A stretch of DNA of 64,000 nt, taken from positions 186,001 to 250,000 of the forward strand of contig NZ_CBCPHV010000003.1 of the NCBI RefSeq assembly GCF_965118635.1, in the 5' to 3' direction. The notes under the pieces are model-generated. The model was given only the letters and a program-made list of their open reading frames with translations, made no database searches and was not told where the DNA came from. Within the stretch, counting starts at the first letter, position 1; every line of letters starts with the position of its first letter. The DNA is from Empedobacter brevis_A. Its GTDB lineage: Bacteria; Bacteroidota; Bacteroidia; Flavobacteriales; Weeksellaceae. Below are positions 1-9,097 of the stretch, one piece after another. A program made the translations under genes and the position numbers.

Positions 1-27
1 TGATAAAGTGATTTTAGCTAATATTAT

Positions 28-324
28 TTAGAATTTTCCAAAGAAAGATTTTATATCAAAATAGTATTTAACTTCTTCACCGTTTGATTTTATTAAAGTT
101 ATAATATCAAAAGGTTGGTTTTTATCATTAAAAGTTAAACTTTGGCTTTTAATTTGACAATCGCTACATTTTTCTCTCACTATTTTATATTCTTGCTCAA
201 CACTTCCAACTTTAATTGCTTTTTCCATTGTACTTCCGTCATTTGATGTCTGATTATTTGTATAGGCACAATTTAGAAATGTAAGGCAAATTACTATTAG
301 AAATGTGTATTTAATGTTTCTCAT
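28..324 (-). CDS. small putative lipoprotein, function unknown
   Basis: The 98-residue product starts with a short basic-hydrophobic signal sequence and a lipobox (FLNCA), so Cys19 is the probable lipidated residue and the mature protein of about 80 residues would sit in the envelope. The mature part has a CxxC pair (Cys53, Cys56) that could bind metal or form a disulfide. I do not recognise the family. It stands alone: the next gene starts about 300 bp away on the other strand. The start codon is the ATG directly before the signal sequence. That it is a lipoprotein is fairly safe; any role is unknown. Confidence 0.6.
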   Translation of the reverse strand: MRNIKYTFLIVICLTFLNCAYTNNQTSNDGSTMEKAIKVGSVEQEYKIVREKCSDCQIKSQSLTFNDKNQPFDIITLIKSNGEEVKYYFDIKSFFGKF

Positions 325-618
325 AATTTATTGTTTTGATTTTTATGTTTTTTAAAGCAATTTTTGCTGAATCTTGCATATAAAATTATTTTCACTACGA
401 AAAAATATAACCTTTATTTTCGTTAGCTTTCCACAAATATAATTAAACATGAACAACAATAGTTAAGGTATTATTTTGTTTTTTATATTATTTGTCAAAA
501 AGATTTTATTACAAATAGGTCAGTTTGTAATATTTTCCCATTAATGTTTATAAAATTTATTTTTTATATTTATAAAACACTAAAATTAAATGAATTATAA
601 ACACTTAATCTACTTATT
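325..618. other. AT-rich divergent intergenic region
   Basis: This gap of about 290 bp lies between two divergent genes and should hold both promoters. It is extremely AT-rich. I found no perfect TAnnTTTG -7 box, no strong hairpin and no credible small ORF in it. Confidence 0.4.
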
Positions 619-1284
619 ATGAAAATTAATTTATCAAAATTATCTACAAAAAATCTAGCAACATTGGCGCAACGACTAATCAATTCTTCTAAAACGGGGA
701 ATTATACCATTGTAGAAAATCATCCTTTGCTTTTGGCTTTAGAAAAATCTTACAACGATTACGATGCTGTTTATACAAAGCAAACTTACAGCGGAAAAGG
801 GAAAGAGGTGGCTGTTGCAGACAAGGAACGTGATGTGGCTTTTAGTAACATGAAGGCTTTTCTTAATGGTTACCGTAAGTTGGCTTCTTTAGCAAACTAT
901 CAGGATGCCGAAGTTTTATATGGAGTGTTCAAAACATTTGGGTTAAGTCTAGATTTGATGAGCTATTCTGCTCAAACAGCTCAATTGAAAAAATTAATCG
1001 AAGAATTGGAAAAGCCAGAGCATAAAACACGCATTACCAACTTATCGCTTACAGCAGCTTTTGATGATTTGAAAACAAAGCACGAGGCATTCGAAGTTGT
1101 TTTTGCAGAGCAAGCCGAAGCGAATGCAGACTTGCGTCAATTGTCTAGTGCATCTTCTTCTCGCAAGGATTTAGAAAAAGTGTTGAGGTCGTATCTCAAT
1201 TTAGTAAAAGCGATGAAAGGTTTGCCTGATTGGTCGAATTTGTATTATGATTTGAATGAGATTGTAAAGGCAGCTAAGAAATAA
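619..1284 (+). CDS. DUF6261-like protein
   Basis: The 221-residue product has no signal peptide or membrane segment and looks almost entirely alpha-helical. The layout (a leading KINLSKL segment, a central ADKERDVAF stretch and long amphipathic helices) resembles the DUF6261 proteins common in Bacteroidota, whose function is unknown. The family assignment comes from general resemblance, not from a diagnostic motif. The gene is monocistronic and ends in a hairpin terminator shared with the convergent peptidase-like gene. Its coding sequence is somewhat richer in GC than its surroundings, which suggests good expression but proves nothing. Confidence 0.55.
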   Translation: MKINLSKLSTKNLATLAQRLINSSKTGNYTIVENHPLLLALEKSYNDYDAVYTKQTYSGKGKEVAVADKERDVAFSNMKAFLNGYRKLASLANYQDAEVLYGVFKTFGLSLDLMSYSAQTAQLKKLIEELEKPEHKTRITNLSLTAAFDDLKTKHEAFEVVFAEQAEANADLRQLSSASSSRKDLEKVLRSYLNLVKAMKGLPDWSNLYYDLNEIVKAAKK

Positions 1285-1303
1285 TTTCCGAAAAAAAGAA
1301 ACT

Positions 1304-1339
1304 AAAAAAATCCATCTCAATTGTTTGAGATGGATTTTT
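1304..1339. terminator. bidirectional Rho-independent terminator (copy 1)
   Basis: A perfect 10-bp stem (TCCATCTCAA pairing with TTGAGATGGA, loop TTGT) lies at 1311-1334, flanked by an A-run on the left and a T-run on the right. It serves both convergent genes. A 35-bp stretch including the stem recurs exactly at 2709-2743. Confidence 0.9.
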
Positions 1340-1342
1340 AAG

Positions 1343-2650
1343 TTAATTGGAAGTTTCAAATTCTATTAGATAGTTTTTTAGCGGATAATTAGTTGTATTT
1401 CTAAAGTTGCTTGTAATCAAAATTTGATATTTTTTATTCGGTTCTAATTCTACACTCATCGTCCAACTTTTGTTATCATTTGAGCAATATCTTTTCTTAA
1501 TATCATTTTTAGGAATAGCAACTTCGCCTAATTCACCATAATCTACTCCAGTGTTAATTCCATTTAGAGGTTCAGAAAAATTGATTGTAATCTCTTTTGT
1601 TTTGGGATCAACACTTTTACTGAAATTATTAAATTGTTTTATTCCAAGAACAGTAGGTCTTTTACGCTCATAATCTTTTTGAAGTTTTTCTAACGATTCA
1701 GAAAAATAATTTGATTTAGTTACATAATTGTTAATAGCAGTTTCATTAGAATAATCTAATTCTATTAATTCTTTTATTGCAGCTTTCTTATTTTCAGCTT
1801 GGTTGTAATAATTTTCAGCCATCTGATAACCGATATAATATCCCAAATCTCTTACGCCAAATTCATTTGGAGCATCTCCCCAAAGCCATTTATATAAGTT
1901 ATTCATATTAAACATTTCCTCTTCAAATCGCGCTCTAACTTTTTCATTATTTCTTTTACCGTAGGTAATTGCAGGAGCTTCAGATGGTACATTCATCGCT
2001 TTTACAGAGACAAATTCTGCAATACCTTCATGAATAACGTAAGAAAGAAGATTGTCTACAAATGGTTTTTGTTGTGTATGCACATATTCATGTACATTTA
2101 ATAAGACCAAATGATTGATAGGTTCGCTATCAAAATATAAGCGTCTTGCATTGCGTAGATTTTCAGGGAATTCGTCCGTAATAGTATTTTTATCTGCCAT
2201 TGCTAGCTCACTTCCAATCAAAACATGTCCGTTTCTATAAGTTCCATTTGAACGTAATGCTCCGATTGTAAAGTAAATATTCGCTGGTTTTAATTCAGGA
2301 TAAATTAGTCGAAGTTTTTTTATTCCTTTATTCAAATCTTTAGATAGATTCTTAGATTTTAAGGTGTTTTTTCGAACTGAATTCCAAAATTTAGGATAAC
2401 TATTAATCGCATAGATATAATCCTTATCCGTATAATTTCTTGCTTCTCTAATTAATTTTAAACCTTCTGTTCCTTTTGATAAATATTCATCATTCAAATA
2501 TTTATATTGCAAAACAGAATCCTTAGTTTGAGTAATTTTATCATAAGCAATCCAAAAATTATCCATGTCTGATGTGAAAACTTTTTGAGCATGAACAGCA
2601 AAAGAAAAAAATAAATAAGCTGTAATAGATTTTAATATAGAGTTTTTCAT
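1343..2650 (-). CDS. secreted HExxH zinc-peptidase-like protein with C-terminal Ig-like domain
   Basis: The 435-residue product has an N-terminal signal peptide ending near VHAQ. The central region holds an HExxH zinc motif (His187-Glu188-Tyr-Val-His191) followed about 20 residues later by HEGIAEF. This spacing suits a gluzincin, with Glu212 (or Glu208) as third ligand, as in DUF2268-like putative metallopeptidases. The last hundred residues (from about TVLGIKQF) look like a beta-sandwich Ig/SbsA-like domain with an INFSEPLNG motif. No T9SS signal is evident, so periplasmic or outer-membrane location is likely. The gene lies between two identical terminators and is transcribed alone. The peptidase fold is likely; the substrate is unknown. 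Confidence 0.65.
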   Translation of the reverse strand: MKNSILKSITAYLFFSFAVHAQKVFTSDMDNFWIAYDKITQTKDSVLQYKYLNDEYLSKGTEGLKLIREARNYTDKDYIYAINSYPKFWNSVRKNTLKSKNLSKDLNKGIKKLRLIYPELKPANIYFTIGALRSNGTYRNGHVLIGSELAMADKNTITDEFPENLRNARRLYFDSEPINHLVLLNVHEYVHTQQKPFVDNLLSYVIHEGIAEFVSVKAMNVPSEAPAITYGKRNNEKVRARFEEEMFNMNNLYKWLWGDAPNEFGVRDLGYYIGYQMAENYYNQAENKKAAIKELIELDYSNETAINNYVTKSNYFSESLEKLQKDYERKRPTVLGIKQFNNFSKSVDPKTKEITINFSEPLNGINTGVDYGELGEVAIPKNDIKKRYCSNDNKSWTMSVELEPNKKYQILITSNFRNTTNYPLKNYLIEFETSN

Positions 2651-2708
2651 AAATAGTATTAAGGTTCTAAAAATAATTTATTTATGGAGATAAAATTTAA
2701 AATAAATA

Positions 2709-2743
2709 AAAAAAATCCATCTCAATTGTTTGAGATGGATTTT
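2709..2743 (-). terminator. terminator of the efflux operon (copy 2 of the 1304 element)
   Basis: The hairpin at 2716-2739 is identical in stem and loop to the one at 1311-1334. It has an A-run on the plus strand, which gives a U-tract on the minus strand, so it ends the minus-strand transcript of the emrB-like gene that stops at 2784. Confidence 0.85.
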
Positions 2744-2783
2744 ACATTTATAAAAATCGGGATACTAAAAGTAATTAGTCTTA

Positions 2784-4355
2784 TTAATGTCCTGCACTGA
2801 TTACTTTACCTGCTCCTTTTTTAATAAAGAACAAGATAAATGGGATACAGATAAGGAAAACGATACCCAAGAACAAGAAAACGTCCATGTAGGTAAGTAC
2901 AGTGGCTTGTTTGGTTACTTGTAAATCGAGTAGGTTATAAGCTTTGTTTAATGCTTCGTTTGGAGCAAAACCTTTGCTGATGAAGCTCATTTGTAAATTT
3001 TGAATATGTTTTTGTACATCAAAATCGGTTGTGTCTAGATGAGCAACTAAATTAGTACGGTGACCAACTGTCCAACGAGAAATAAACGTTGTAATAATGG
3101 CAATACCAAAAGATCCTCCTAATTGACGCATCATTCCTGTAAAGGCAGCACCTTCTCCAATTTGTTGTCCTTTTAGACTAGAAAGTGAGAGTGTGGTAAC
3201 GGGTACAAATAATAGTCCTAATCCTACTCCACGAACAACTAATGGCCAAAAGAAATGTTCTGAACCTGTGTCTGGTGTTAAGATTTTATATGACCAAAGA
3301 CTGTAGCAAAAGAAGATTAAAAATCCGCCTGCAACCAAATATTTTGGTTCGACACCTTTTTGTAGCAATGTTGCGATAATTGGCATCATAAAGGCAGTCA
3401 TCAATGATGAAGGGATTAATAATAAACCTGCATCGGTAGCTGTCCACCCTAAGATAGATTGTGTATATATAGGAATAATGAATGTAGATCCGTATAATCC
3501 AAATCCTAAGATGAATGATAAAATAGTACCTACAGCTAAATTGCTATTTTTTAATACACGTAAGTTTACAATAGGATGATCAAAAACTAATTCTCGCCAA
3601 ATGAATAAAATGAATCCGAAGAAACTAGCGATACTCAATGTGACAATTGTTGAGTCTGAGAACCAATCGTCTTGCTGCCCGTGTTCTAATACGTATTGTA
3701 ATGAGCCTACTGCAATTGCTAATAAAATAATACCTAAGAAATCGACTTGATTTAATTTTGATTTTTCGGCATATTTTGGACTTCTTACAAATGAAATTGT
3801 CAATAAGACGGCAATAATTCCAATCGGAATATTGATGTAAAATATATATGGCCATGACCAATTATCAATAATATATCCTCCTAACGGCGGACCTAGTGTA
3901 GGACCAACGATAACACCCATACCATAAATAGCTTGTGCTAAACCACGTTTGTTGGGTGGATAACTTTCGGTAATTATGGTTTGCGAGGTAACTAATAATG
4001 CTCCACCACCTAATCCTTGTATAAACCGGAATAAGATAATTTCCCACAACGATGTTGCATTTCCGCAGAGAAATGAGGCTGCTGTGAAAATGATGATTGA
4101 AGCGGCAAAATAATTGCGTCGTCCGAATTGTTGGGATAACCAACTTGTCATCGGTACTACAATTACGTTGGCAATTGCGTAAGCGGTAACCACCCACGCA
4201 ATATCAGTTAAAGAGACACCCAAACTACCTTTCATGTCGTTCATTGCTACATTGACAATTGTTGTATCAACAATTTCTAACAATGCACATAGAATGGCAG
4301 TAATGGTGATAACTATACGTCTTGTACCATATTCAACTAAATTATTTTCTTCCAT
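2784..4355 (-). CDS. emrB: DHA2-family MFS multidrug exporter (EmrB/QacA type)
   Basis: The 523-residue, roughly 14-helix inner-membrane protein exports drugs using the proton gradient. Family motifs are visible: the DHA2 helix-1 motif (IVDTTIVNVAM, about residues 28-38), motif A (SQQFGRR, about 74-80), motif B (RFIQGLGGG) and the antiporter motif C (GPTLGPPLGG). The C-terminus ends in a helix and a short basic tail. It is the last gene of a tetR-tolC-emrA-emrB unit, 21 bp after emrA, so it most likely works with the EmrA-like adaptor and the TolC-like channel to expel substrates across both membranes. The actual substrate cannot be read from sequence. Confidence 0.93.
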   Translation of the reverse strand: MEENNLVEYGTRRIVITITAILCALLEIVDTTIVNVAMNDMKGSLGVSLTDIAWVVTAYAIANVIVVPMTSWLSQQFGRRNYFAASIIIFTAASFLCGNATSLWEIILFRFIQGLGGGALLVTSQTIITESYPPNKRGLAQAIYGMGVIVGPTLGPPLGGYIIDNWSWPYIFYINIPIGIIAVLLTISFVRSPKYAEKSKLNQVDFLGIILLAIAVGSLQYVLEHGQQDDWFSDSTIVTLSIASFFGFILFIWRELVFDHPIVNLRVLKNSNLAVGTILSFILGFGLYGSTFIIPIYTQSILGWTATDAGLLLIPSSLMTAFMMPIIATLLQKGVEPKYLVAGGFLIFFCYSLWSYKILTPDTGSEHFFWPLVVRGVGLGLLFVPVTTLSLSSLKGQQIGEGAAFTGMMRQLGGSFGIAIITTFISRWTVGHRTNLVAHLDTTDFDVQKHIQNLQMSFISKGFAPNEALNKAYNLLDLQVTKQATVLTYMDVFLFLGIVFLICIPFILFFIKKGAGKVISAGH

Positions 4356-4376
4356 AATTTTTCTGAATAGGTGTTA

Positions 4377-5570
4377 TTATTTTGCAGAGCTATTAGATTT
4401 TAAAAGAATATCTGCTTCTACATTCATACCTGGACGAATCAATTTTAACATCTCGTCTTTTTTGTCTGTAAACTCGATTTTAATCGGAAGACGTTGTACT
4501 GTTTTTACGAAGTTACCAGATGCATTGTCTGGAGGTAATAACGCAAATTTAGCTCCCGTTGCAGGAGATAAAGACGTTACTTTCGCTTTGAATTCGTGGT
4601 TTGGATAAGCATCAACTTTTATGATAGCTTCTTGTCCTTCTCTAATTTTTTCTAATTGAGTTTCTTTGTAGTTGGCAACAACCCAAATATTATTTACTGT
4701 TACAATATTAAACAATGCTTGACCAGCTTGCACTAATTGTCCTGGTTGTAAATTAATTTTAGAAAGTTGTCCATCTTCTGCAGCAATTACATAAGTATAT
4801 GATAAATATAATTTTGCATTTTCGATGTTTGTTTTACTTTGATCGATTGTCGCTTGTGCAACTTTTATCTGAGCTCTAGAAGCATCTGCTTGTGCTTTCG
4901 AAGTATTCACTTGTTTTGATGTTGCTTGAGCTTGTTTCGCTGTAGAAGCTAATTGAGCACGAGAAACACCTAATTGTTCTTGAACAATTCTTAATTGCTT
5001 TTCAGCAGTTTCTTTTGCCGCTAAAGCTTGTTCGTATTGTTGTTTTGTGATCGATTGATTTTGGTATAATTTATTGTATCGATCAAAATCATTTTTAGTT
5101 CTCCAAACTTGTACTTTTGCAGCTTCTACATTTGCTTGTGCAGTATTAACACTTGCTTGAGCTGTTTCGATTGTTGTATTTGCAGCGATTGCACCAGCTT
5201 CTGTAACACCAATTGCAGCACCAGCTTGAGAAACACCTGCATTTGCAACACCCAATTGACCTTCTGCTTGTAATAAAGCATCTTGTGATTGTTGTAATTT
5301 CAATGCAAATTCAGAACCGTCTAAAACAACTAATGTATCACCTTTGTGAACCATTTGGTTGTCTTCTACTAAAATCTTTTGTATGTAACCTGAAACTTTC
5401 GGAATAACAGGAGTTATTTTAGCTTCTACTTGGGCATCATCAGTGATTTCGTGCGATTGTCCATGTATATATTTGTAAATTCCATATCCACCTCCTAAGA
5501 TGATTAATGCTCCTAAAACGATGATAAACTTTGAATTTATTTTTTTCTTTTCTTGATTATTTTCTTCCAT
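4377..5570 (-). CDS. emrA: HlyD/EmrA-family membrane fusion protein
   Basis: The 397-residue periplasmic adaptor has a short cytoplasmic tail, one transmembrane helix (about residues 14-31), split lipoyl halves (GYIQKILVEDNQMVHKGDTL, and later LSKINLQPGQLVQAG) and between them a very long Ala/Gln-rich coiled-coil hairpin (about 80-260). A beta-barrel region follows (VNNIWVVANYKETQLEKI). It links the inner-membrane exporter to the outer-membrane channel. The gene sits 12 bp downstream of the tolC-like gene and 21 bp upstream of emrB. The coiled coil is longer and more repetitive than in many RND adaptors, which is normal for EmrA-type proteins. Confidence 0.93.
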   Translation of the reverse strand: MEENNQEKKKINSKFIIVLGALIILGGGYGIYKYIHGQSHEITDDAQVEAKITPVIPKVSGYIQKILVEDNQMVHKGDTLVVLDGSEFALKLQQSQDALLQAEGQLGVANAGVSQAGAAIGVTEAGAIAANTTIETAQASVNTAQANVEAAKVQVWRTKNDFDRYNKLYQNQSITKQQYEQALAAKETAEKQLRIVQEQLGVSRAQLASTAKQAQATSKQVNTSKAQADASRAQIKVAQATIDQSKTNIENAKLYLSYTYVIAAEDGQLSKINLQPGQLVQAGQALFNIVTVNNIWVVANYKETQLEKIREGQEAIIKVDAYPNHEFKAKVTSLSPATGAKFALLPPDNASGNFVKTVQRLPIKIEFTDKKDEMLKLIRPGMNVEADILLKSNSSAK

Positions 5571-5582
5571 ATCGGGTGTGTC

Positions 5583-6878
5583 TTATTGTACGTTTTCTAA
5601 TAAAATTCCAGTTGTATAATAATATTCGTAGATTGCTAATTGCTCATCGGCATCGCCAACAACTTGATTGATTTTTGCTTGCAATTGTTGTACATCTGCT
5701 TCTAACAAATCATTTGTATCAGCTAATCCGTTGTCGTTTTTATCTTTTACAATTCGGTAGTTTTCGTTTGCTTGTTCTACGGCTTCTTTGTAAACATTAT
5801 TCTTCTTTTTAGCTAAATCGTATTTTTGATAGGCTTCATTCATCTCAACTTTAGCCTTATCAATTGTCGTTTCTTTTTGCAATTCATTCTCTAATTTCTG
5901 AGCTTTTGCAATTTCAACTTCAGCTTTATTTTTGTACAAAGAAGATAAATCATATTTCAGTCCAACACCAACATTTGTAGCATTTGTTACCGAAGCAACT
6001 TTGTCAATATCCATTGCAACATATCCTGCAGATACTGCTATTTGAGGATAATAAGCTGCTTTTGCAATTTTGATTTGATTGTCAGCAATTTGATTTTTTA
6101 CATCAAACGATTTTACATCGGTACGATTGGCATAATCTGTTGAGTTTTGCTGAATAGTTTTCAATGTTTCTACATTATCAACCTGTACAATTTTATTTTC
6201 GTCTTGTCCAGTTAATAAGTTTAATCGGTAATTAATGTTTTTGTATTGCGTTTCGGCTTCATCAATTGCAACGCGTACATTAGATGCTTGTAATTTTGCT
6301 CTTAACAAATCATTTCTCGCGATGATTCCATTATCCAAAAAGTTTTGAAAATCTTTCACACGTTGATTTGCTCTTATCAAATTCTCGTTCAATACATCAA
6401 TAGAACGCTGTGTTTTATATAACCCAAAATATAAATTAATGGCTTGCCAAACTACATTTTCCTTTGTAGCTTCTACTTGCAGGTTTGATAAATCAACCAT
6501 TAATTCGCTACTTTTGATTGCGTTTTTAATTTTAAATCCTGCAAAAACAGGAACAGAAGCACTTGCTTGCCCAAATATTAATTGATTTGGTTCAATTCCC
6601 ATTCCTCCGCCAGGAGTATGCATTGGTAGTTTTATATCCACATTTGTTGTTGTAAACAAATGCATATATTGTCCACTCAACGAAATGTCTGGCAAACGAT
6701 TGTTTTTGGCGTTTTGTACTTTATACTCACTAGTATTTTTAGCAGCTTCCGCAACTTTCACAGACTTGTTGTTCTGTAAACTTTGTTGAATAACTTCCTG
6801 CAAAGAAACTTTCATTTCTTGCGCATGAGTGAAAGTAGCAACAACTAAACAAATCGGTAAGAAAATTTTATTTTTCAT
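5583..6878 (-). CDS. tolC: TolC-family outer-membrane efflux channel
   Basis: The 431-residue product has a signal peptide cleaved near FTHAQ. It then shows the two repeated helical halves of the OEP family: LQEVIQQSLQNNKSVKVAEAA at the start of the first, and the KTQRSIDVLNENLIRANQRV and AKVEMNEAYQKYDLAKKK helices. It should form the trimeric outer-membrane duct of the efflux pump encoded downstream. Its start codon lies inside the 3' end of the tetR gene (11-bp overlap), so regulator and pump genes are co-transcribed and probably translationally coupled. Length is normal for the family. Confidence 0.92.
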   Translation of the reverse strand: MKNKIFLPICLVVATFTHAQEMKVSLQEVIQQSLQNNKSVKVAEAAKNTSEYKVQNAKNNRLPDISLSGQYMHLFTTTNVDIKLPMHTPGGGMGIEPNQLIFGQASASVPVFAGFKIKNAIKSSELMVDLSNLQVEATKENVVWQAINLYFGLYKTQRSIDVLNENLIRANQRVKDFQNFLDNGIIARNDLLRAKLQASNVRVAIDEAETQYKNINYRLNLLTGQDENKIVQVDNVETLKTIQQNSTDYANRTDVKSFDVKNQIADNQIKIAKAAYYPQIAVSAGYVAMDIDKVASVTNATNVGVGLKYDLSSLYKNKAEVEIAKAQKLENELQKETTIDKAKVEMNEAYQKYDLAKKKNNVYKEAVEQANENYRIVKDKNDNGLADTNDLLEADVQQLQAKINQVVGDADEQLAIYEYYYTTGILLENVQ

Positions 6879-7497
6879 CGTATAGTAAAATTGCTTTTAA
6901 AGAATCTATTAAATAAGGGTAATATTCTTCATAAATATGTTTTGTAAATTCTTCATGAGAGTTTAATCCCCATTTTTTCATATATGTTTTTTCGTTCAAA
7001 ATCAAATAAGAAGTTCCGCCAATAACTACCATAATAACAGCTTCGGCAGGAGCTTTTCTTTTAAAAATTCCTTTTGAATAGCCTTCACTAATAATATTTG
7101 TGATATGGTCTAAATTTTTGGTTTTTAATTCATTGATTTTATTATCAACCCCAAGAATAGAATCGCTTTTAGAATATTCTCTAGTCATAATTCGATGAAA
7201 TTCTGGTTTATCCAAAATTCTATTCAAATAAGCTTTCAAAACATCTTGCAATTTCTCATAAGGTGTTAAAGTTGTATTTTGCGAAATCAAGGCTAGAGAA
7301 GCATTCATAGAAGAAATTCTCCAACTGAATAAACTTTCAACTAACTTATCTTTTGATCCAAAATAATAACTAATCATAGCGATATTAATATTCGCTTCTT
7401 TTGCAATGTCACGAACGCTAGCTGCATCTATTCCTCGTCTTCCAAAAACCTTTTCAGCAGCATTTAAAATTTCGAGTTGCTTATCACTTAATTCCAT
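6868..7497 (-). CDS. TetR/AcrR-family transcriptional regulator of the efflux operon
   Basis: From the ATG at 7497 the product is 209 residues and starts MELSDKQLEIL, as expected for the family. A longer frame from a TTG at 7530 would begin inside a -7 promoter box, so I reject it. The N-terminal helix-turn-helix reads VRDIAKEANINIAMISYYF (about residues 30-48). The C-terminal ligand domain is variable, with a helix (PAEAVIMVVIGGTSYLIL) typical of the family. It is the first gene of the tolC-emrA-emrB operon and very probably represses its own transcription from the palindrome at 7518-7538, released by an efflux substrate. Confidence 0.88.
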   Translation of the reverse strand: MELSDKQLEILNAAEKVFGRRGIDAASVRDIAKEANINIAMISYYFGSKDKLVESLFSWRISSMNASLALISQNTTLTPYEKLQDVLKAYLNRILDKPEFHRIMTREYSKSDSILGVDNKINELKTKNLDHITNIISEGYSKGIFKRKAPAEAVIMVVIGGTSYLILNEKTYMKKWGLNSHEEFTKHIYEEYYPYLIDSLKAILLYDEK

Positions 7498-7517
7498 CTT
7501 TTTTAAAATTGAACGCG

Positions 7518-7538
7518 CAAAGTTAAACAAACGTTTAA
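7518..7538 (-). promoter_or_regulatory. -7 box and candidate TetR operator
   Basis: On the minus strand TAACTTTG (7518-7525) fits the Bacteroidota -7 consensus TAnnTTTG. It overlaps a 16-bp perfect palindrome, TTAAAC-AAAC-GTTTAA (7523-7538), placed 25-40 bp upstream of the tetR ATG. A repressor bound there would block the promoter. No good -33 TTG is visible at the usual spacing. The operator role is inferred. Confidence 0.45.
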
Positions 7539-7603
7539 TTAATTTTTAATTTTTAAGCATTTATTTTTTGAATTTATTGTAATAAACTGATTATCTTTTA
7601 ACT

Positions 7604-8875
7604 ATGAAAGAAGTGTTTCTACATTATGTTTGGAAATTGAATCAATTTTCTCATCGAAACTTGCAAACTTTTCATGGTGATTTTATTGAAATAGTTGAGG
7701 TTGGAAAGTTGAATCTTAATGCTGGACCAGATTTTCTGGAAGCCGAAATAATAATTGGTGACAAATTATGGATCGGAAGTGTAGAAATGCATGTTAATTC
7801 CTCGGATTGGAATATTCATCAACATTCAGATGATTTAGCTTATCAAAACGTAATTTTGCATGTTGTATGGAATCACGATTGTGAAGTTGATATTCTGCGC
7901 CAACGCAATGTACAAACGTTGATTTTACAAGATTTTATAAAACCTGAAATTATATTCAATTATCAGAATATTGTTAATTCTAAATTCGATAAAATTTATT
8001 GTGAAGAATTTTTAAGTTCAATAGATTTAAAACAATTCTATTTTTGGTTCGAGCGAATTTTAATTGAACGATTCGAAGAAAAGACAAATGATATTTTACA
8101 AATTTTAGAACAAACCAATTCAAATTGGGAAGAAACATTTTTCAAAAGTTTAGCGAAAAATTTTGGATTGAAAGTAAATGTTGAAACATTTGAAATTTGG
8201 GCAAATTCTTTTCCTTTCAAAGTATTACAGAAAATTCAGTTTGATCCATTAAAAGTAGAAGCGTTGTTTTTTGGTCAAGCAGGATTTTTAGAAGAAGAGA
8301 TTGAAAATTATTATTATGAACAATTAAAAATCGAATACCAATTTCTGAAAAATAAATATCAATTGATACCAATAGAAAATAGTTTGTTTCGATTTTCGAA
8401 AATGCGACCAATTGGTTTTCCTACAATTCGTTTAGCACAATTGGCTGCGGTTTATGTGAGCTATCAAAGTTTGTTTTCGCAAATTATTCAACCCAAAAGT
8501 TTAGAAGATTTTTATGAAATTTTTGAAAAGTTGAAATTAAATTCATTTTGGGAAACACATTATACATTCAAAAACGAATCAAAATTTAAGCTTAAAAATA
8601 TTTCGAAAGATAAAATTAATAACTTGTTGATCAATACAATTATTCCGATTAGTTTTGCTTTCGAACGACAAAAAAATGAAACAGAAATCGATTTTTATTT
8701 GGATTTATTGGATGAAATGGAAGCAGAAAATAATTCGATTTTAGATGAATTTGAAAGAATTGGTTTTGAAAATAAAACAGCAAAAGATTCTCAACAATTA
8801 ATTCAGCTTAAAAAAAGATATTGCTCCGAAAAAAAATGTTTAAATTGCGCTATCGGACAACAAATTTTACGATAA
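7604..8875 (+). CDS. DUF2851 family protein
   Basis: The 423-residue soluble protein matches the DUF2851 family of Bacteroidota. The conserved N-terminal part includes NAGPDFLEAEI and GSVEMHVNSSDW followed by HQHSDD and NVILHVVWNHD. The body resembles a restriction-endonuclease-like fold (conserved D, E and H residues), but no activity is established as far as I know. The C-terminus carries a Cys cluster (Cys407, Cys412, Cys415) that could bind metal. It is divergent from tetR, and its stop codon abuts the ATG of the PspC-like gene, so the two form an operon. Confidence 0.8.
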   Translation: MKEVFLHYVWKLNQFSHRNLQTFHGDFIEIVEVGKLNLNAGPDFLEAEIIIGDKLWIGSVEMHVNSSDWNIHQHSDDLAYQNVILHVVWNHDCEVDILRQRNVQTLILQDFIKPEIIFNYQNIVNSKFDKIYCEEFLSSIDLKQFYFWFERILIERFEEKTNDILQILEQTNSNWEETFFKSLAKNFGLKVNVETFEIWANSFPFKVLQKIQFDPLKVEALFFGQAGFLEEEIENYYYEQLKIEYQFLKNKYQLIPIENSLFRFSKMRPIGFPTIRLAQLAAVYVSYQSLFSQIIQPKSLEDFYEIFEKLKLNSFWETHYTFKNESKFKLKNISKDKINNLLINTIIPISFAFERQKNETEIDFYLDLLDEMEAENNSILDEFERIGFENKTAKDSQQLIQLKKRYCSEKKCLNCAIGQQILR

Positions 8876-9097
8876 ATGAAAGATCAAATTAGGGATTTTA
8901 CCGAAACAGAATGGTTCAACGTGATTTCACGATTTGCAGATAAATTAGGAACTCGTGTAACAAATCTACGTTTGATTTTTATTTATTTAACCTTTGCAAC
9001 TTTTGGTTTAACATTTGTTGGATATTTTATCATGTTATTTTTCTTTTGGATAAAAGATTGTTTTGTTGTTAAACGAAAATCCGTTTTTGATTTGTAA
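8876..9097 (+). CDS. small PspC-domain-like membrane protein
   Basis: This 73-residue protein has a soluble N-terminal segment (about 1-30) and one or two hydrophobic helices (about residues 32-58, NLRLIFIYLTFATFG then a second stretch), ending in a basic tail. This matches the stand-alone PspC-like proteins of Flavobacteriales. Its ATG follows the TAA of the DUF2851 gene with no spacer, and the pairing suggests coupled translation. PspC proteins elsewhere respond to envelope stress; whether that applies here is unknown. Confidence 0.65.
   Translation: MKDQIRDFTETEWFNVISRFADKLGTRVTNLRLIFIYLTFATFGLTFVGYFIMLFFFWIKDCFVVKRKSVFDL

Noticed and set aside
3865..4197. 110-codon minus-strand frame
   Set aside because: Alternative frame inside emrB; composition unlike a protein.
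4234..4608. 124-codon plus-strand frame
   Set aside because: Antisense to the emrB and emrA genes, which have clear family motifs; no family resemblance of its own.
7498..7530. TTG start extending TetR by 11 residues
   Set aside because: The extension contains the -7 box TAACTTTG and is not typical of the family; ATG at 7497 is preferred.
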